Shown: piece by piece, positions 61,653-64,000 of the stretch | Position numbering within the stretch: position 1 is the stretch's first letter | Layout: the number at the start of each line of letters is the position of its first letter | Source of the DNA: Clostridium_S neuense | GTDB lineage: Bacteria > Bacillota > Clostridia > Clostridiales > Clostridiaceae | NCBI RefSeq assembly: GCF_045310695.1 | Contig: NZ_JBJIAA010000004.1 | Span: 124,001-188,000 of the forward strand | Length of the DNA: 64,000 bases | Reading direction: 5' to 3' | Program-made: the position numbers and the translations under genes | Notes under the pieces: generated by a model | What the model was told of the DNA's origin: nothing | Database searches by the model: none | The model's input: only the letters and a program-made list of their open reading frames with translations

Positions 61653-62177
61653 TCAAAGATAAATAGTATTATGCTTACTTAATACACGTTTTAAAAAATA
61701 TGTGATATAAGAGTAAGAAAATTCACGTCCTTCAAATTCTCCTGATGCCATTTCACTTAATGAACCTAACCTTGATGTAATATTAACTATTTTAGGTTTT
61801 TCAGAATTTTTCAATAAATCTAATGTTGCTTGAGTAGTTCTAATTATTGCAAGGCAATGAATATCAAATAAGGCTTTCATTTCTGTTGAAGTTACATCTG
61901 CAATTTTATAAGCATTTCCTGGAATACCTGCATTATTAATTAAAATATCAAGATGATTTATACTTTTAGTTAAATTATCTTTAATTATATCAATACAATT
62001 ATCATCTACTAAGTCTGCTACAATCGGAGTAAAATGACTGGTAAATTCTTTACTTAGTTTCTCAGAATCTTCTTGCTTTCTAACAACAGTAAAAACATTA
62101 TATCCATTTGTATAATAAACGTCTATCAATTCTTTGCCAAGACCTCTTGCTCCGCCTGTAATTAATATATTTTTCAT
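61653..62177 (-). pseudogene. C-terminally truncated SDR oxidoreductase
   Basis: The N-terminal 150 residues are a good SDR: TGGARGLGKELIDVYY at 7-22, INNAGIPGN, and catalytic Ser in IVNITSRLGS. At the active-site region the frame reads FSYSYITYFLKRVLSK and stops at residue 174, where family members continue for another 60-80 residues through YxxxK and the substrate loop. A frameshift or deletion near 61700 is likely. GGGGGTAG precedes the ATG. Probably inactive. Confidence 0.65.
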
Positions 62178-62282
62178 GGCTACCCCCTATTATCTTATAT
62201 TTCTTACTTCCCGATTAGCTTCAATTATTCATTTGTTTAATTACACTCTACATAATCACTAATATTAAAATATTCTACCTAT

Positions 62283-62390
62283 AGCATACAAAAACCTTCA
62301 TAGTGTCTTTATAAGAAAAATCCGAAACAAATTTAGAATAATAAAGTTCTCCAGTAAATAATGCATTAATAATTGCACAACAAGCAAATT
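62283..62390 (-). pseudogene. Fragment related to the small secreted protein at 61215-61580
   Basis: The minus strand encodes ALFTGELYYSKFVSDFSYKD, clearly related to VLFIGGLCYYKFASDFSYLG of the gene at 61215-61580, with DNA similarity around TAAGAAAAATC. No start, ribosome site or downstream part remains, so this is a duplicated and decayed gene end. Confidence 0.65.
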
Positions 62391-62467
62391 TACAACATTT
62401 AGGTTTGTTTATTGTTAAATTTTGCATTTGCGTTAAGCATTTTTGTTCTTTTAGTAACATTTTGTGG

Positions 62468-62473
62468 TATAAT
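62468..62473 (+). promoter_or_regulatory. Extended -10 promoter for the C26 peptidase gene
   Basis: TGGTATAAT places a consensus TATAAT at 62468-62473 with an upstream TGG; no clear -35 is present. It is 52 bases before the ATG. Confidence 0.5.
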
Positions 62474-62524
62474 TCTCATATGCATTTTTGTTTATTATAG
62501 ACTAAAAATTAGGAGGTATAACTT

Positions 62525-63256
62525 ATGAAAAAACCACTCATAGGCATAGTAGGAAATTTACTAATTGATCAAGGTGGAATGTTTCCCGGATATGAAAGAG
62601 CTTATGTAAATAATGACTATGTGCAATCAGTTGAAAAGGCTGGCGGAACCCCTGTAATATTGCCAGTAATTTCAGATTATGAAAGAGTAAAAATTCAAAT
62701 AGAAGCTATGGATTCTATAATAATATCTGGAGGTTTTGATGTTAATCCATTAATTTATGGTGAAGAACCTTCACAAAAACAGGGCTTTTTATGTCCTGAA
62801 CGTGATGAATATGATCTTATGGTTATTAAAGCTGCTATAGAGTTAAACAAGCCCATATTAGGTATTTGCAGAGGAATACAAATTTTAAATGCAGCCTTAG
62901 GTGGAACTCTTTATCAAGATTTATCTCAAATAGAAGGCTGTTACATTAAACATGTGCAGGAATCCAGACCAGAAGTAGCCGGACATAGTGTTGAAATTGT
63001 AAAAGGAACAAAGCTATATAGTATCCTAGGAGAAAAAATCATAACAAACAGCTTTCACCATCAAGCAATAAAAGATTTGGCACCAGGCTTTAAAGTGGCA
63101 GCCAGAACAAAAGATGGAATCATAGAAGCTATAGAAAAAGAAGAAGGCTTTGTTATAGGTATTCAATGGCATCCAGAAATGATGGCTAGAAAAGATAACA
63201 AATCAATGCTTAATATATTTAAAAAATTAATAGAAGTATCAAGTAAGGAGGATTAA
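62525..63256 (+). CDS. Gamma-glutamyl-gamma-aminobutyrate hydrolase family protein (peptidase C26)
   Basis: A 243-residue class I glutamine amidotransferase-like hydrolase of the PuuD type. The nucleophile Cys is in GICRGIQILNAALGG near 115-129, and the His-Glu pair in GIQWHPEMM near 219. ISGGFDVNPLIYGEEP is the typical oxyanion region. It would cleave gamma-glutamyl amides. AGGAGG precedes the ATG. An APC permease gene starts two bases after its stop, suggesting uptake and hydrolysis of a gamma-glutamyl or amine compound. Confidence 0.9.
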   Translation: MKKPLIGIVGNLLIDQGGMFPGYERAYVNNDYVQSVEKAGGTPVILPVISDYERVKIQIEAMDSIIISGGFDVNPLIYGEEPSQKQGFLCPERDEYDLMVIKAAIELNKPILGICRGIQILNAALGGTLYQDLSQIEGCYIKHVQESRPEVAGHSVEIVKGTKLYSILGEKIITNSFHHQAIKDLAPGFKVAARTKDGIIEAIEKEEGFVIGIQWHPEMMARKDNKSMLNIFKKLIEVSSKED

Positions 63257-63258
63257 GA

Positions 63259-64000
63259 ATGGGTAGCAACAAAAAATTAGGGTTATGGAGTATAGTCCTT
63301 CTTGGTATAAATGCAGTAATAGGTACAGGCATATTTCTTCTTCCAGGAAAAGCAATGAAGCTTATGGGTCCAGGAAGCATCTGGGTGTATTTTTTTGATA
63401 TGGCACTAGTTATGGCTATGGCCTTATGCTTTGCAGAAGTTGCAGGCTTATTTAACAAAAATGGTGGACCTTATGTTTATGCTAAAGAGGCCTTTGGAGA
63501 ATTTGTTGGTTTTGAAGTAGGAATCATGAAATTGGTAGTAGGTTTTATAGCTTGGGCTACTTTTGCAGTTGGATTTACTACTGCACTATCCAATGTTTGG
63601 CCAGCAGCATCAACTCCACTAGTTAAAAATTCAATAGAAATAGGTATAATTATAGTTTTATCCATTATAAATGCTTTAGGAGTTGACTTTGCAAAAAATT
63701 TAAATAATATCATGACTATAGCAAAGCTTGTACCTTTAGTATTATTTATAGCAGTAGGTATTTTCTTTATAAAAGGAACAAATTTTGTGCCTATGTTTCC
63801 AACTAAGGTAACTCCATCAAGCTTTGGTGCTACGGCAATATTAATATTCTTTGCCTTTACTGGCTTTGAAGCTATAGCAGTAGCAGCTGAAGATATGGAA
63901 AATCCAAAAAAGAATTTGCCTATAGCAATTTTAATAACTATGTTTTTAGTATCCTTAATATATATATTAATCCAAGCAGTATCTATAGGAACCTTAGGAG
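63259..64000 (+). CDS. APC family amino acid permease, 3' end cut by window edge
   Basis: The first 247 residues of a 12-helix amino acid-polyamine-organocation transporter. The N-terminal substrate loop LLGINAVIGTGIFLLPGKA and FAFTGFEAIAVAAEDMENPKK further in are family signatures. Six to seven helices are visible before the sequence ends. AAGGAGG overlaps the end of the C26 peptidase gene, indicating translational coupling. The substrate is unknown; the neighbour favours a glutamate- or GABA-related compound. Confidence 0.9.
   Translation, partial: MGSNKKLGLWSIVLLGINAVIGTGIFLLPGKAMKLMGPGSIWVYFFDMALVMAMALCFAEVAGLFNKNGGPYVYAKEAFGEFVGFEVGIMKLVVGFIAWATFAVGFTTALSNVWPAASTPLVKNSIEIGIIIVLSIINALGVDFAKNLNNIMTIAKLVPLVLFIAVGIFFIKGTNFVPMFPTKVTPSSFGATAILIFFAFTGFEAIAVAAEDMENPKKNLPIAILITMFLVSLIYILIQAVSIGTLG

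Noticed and set aside
62275..62460. 61-codon minus-strand frame as an intact gene
   Set aside because: Only its C-terminal half resembles a real protein; the rest is unrelated and there is no start context, so I list it as a decayed fragment.

Overview
The window is AT-rich, low-GC Firmicute chromosome. The sporulation genes (spoIIGA-sigE-sigG, sigK, ylmC/ymxH), the clostridial-type regulators and the gene order (der, pst-pho, ftsA-ftsZ, sigK, typA, alaS, gltB-gltD) point to a solventogenic Clostridium. From memory of that gene order I infer Clostridium acetobutylicum or a very close relative; this was not checked by any search.

Positions 1-48.3 kb are almost entirely minus-strand core genome. 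In transcription order from the right these are: rarA and a nuclease-helicase; glutamate synthase gltB-gltD; an Rrf2 regulator; a PRC-barrel protein with an AI-2E-type permease; alaS behind a T-box; ireB-ruvX-DUF1292-fur; RNase J (apparently lacking a normal start codon); typA-mltG-trmR-trhP; a class B PBP; sigK; pilT; a membrane glycosyltransferase; ftsA-ftsZ; spoIIGA-sigE-sigG; ylmC-nrdR; pgeF-phoP-phoR; a chemoreceptor; pstS-pstC-pstA-pstB-phoU; a DUF512 protein and der. The phosphate block is a complete sensing and uptake module with a likely PhoP-controlled promoter in front of pstS.

Positions 49-64 kb are accessory and mixed-strand. They hold a 2.48-kb segment bounded by 32/33-bp inverted repeats. 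It carries an HTH-membrane regulator, two small exported proteins (one frameshifted by an exact 17-bp tandem duplication) and a broken VOC gene, with no transposase. Next come a nucleotidyltransferase, a TetR/SDR/methyltransferase cluster with two matching palindromic operators, a LytS/LytR-type (BtsSR-like) two-component system divergent from a CstA-family transporter, a stretch of decayed genes, and a C26 peptidase with the start of an APC permease.

The intergenic DNA is unusually rich in repeats. Family A is a set of inverted-repeat elements seen five times. Family B has hairpins at both ends and is seen three times; one copy is split by a 169-bp MITE with an exact 8-bp target duplication. 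Nested palindromes lie at 38.2-38.5 kb, and an 88-89 bp tandem repeat whose hairpin shows a compensatory change lies at 54.9-55.1 kb. I found no CRISPR array, rRNA or tRNA.
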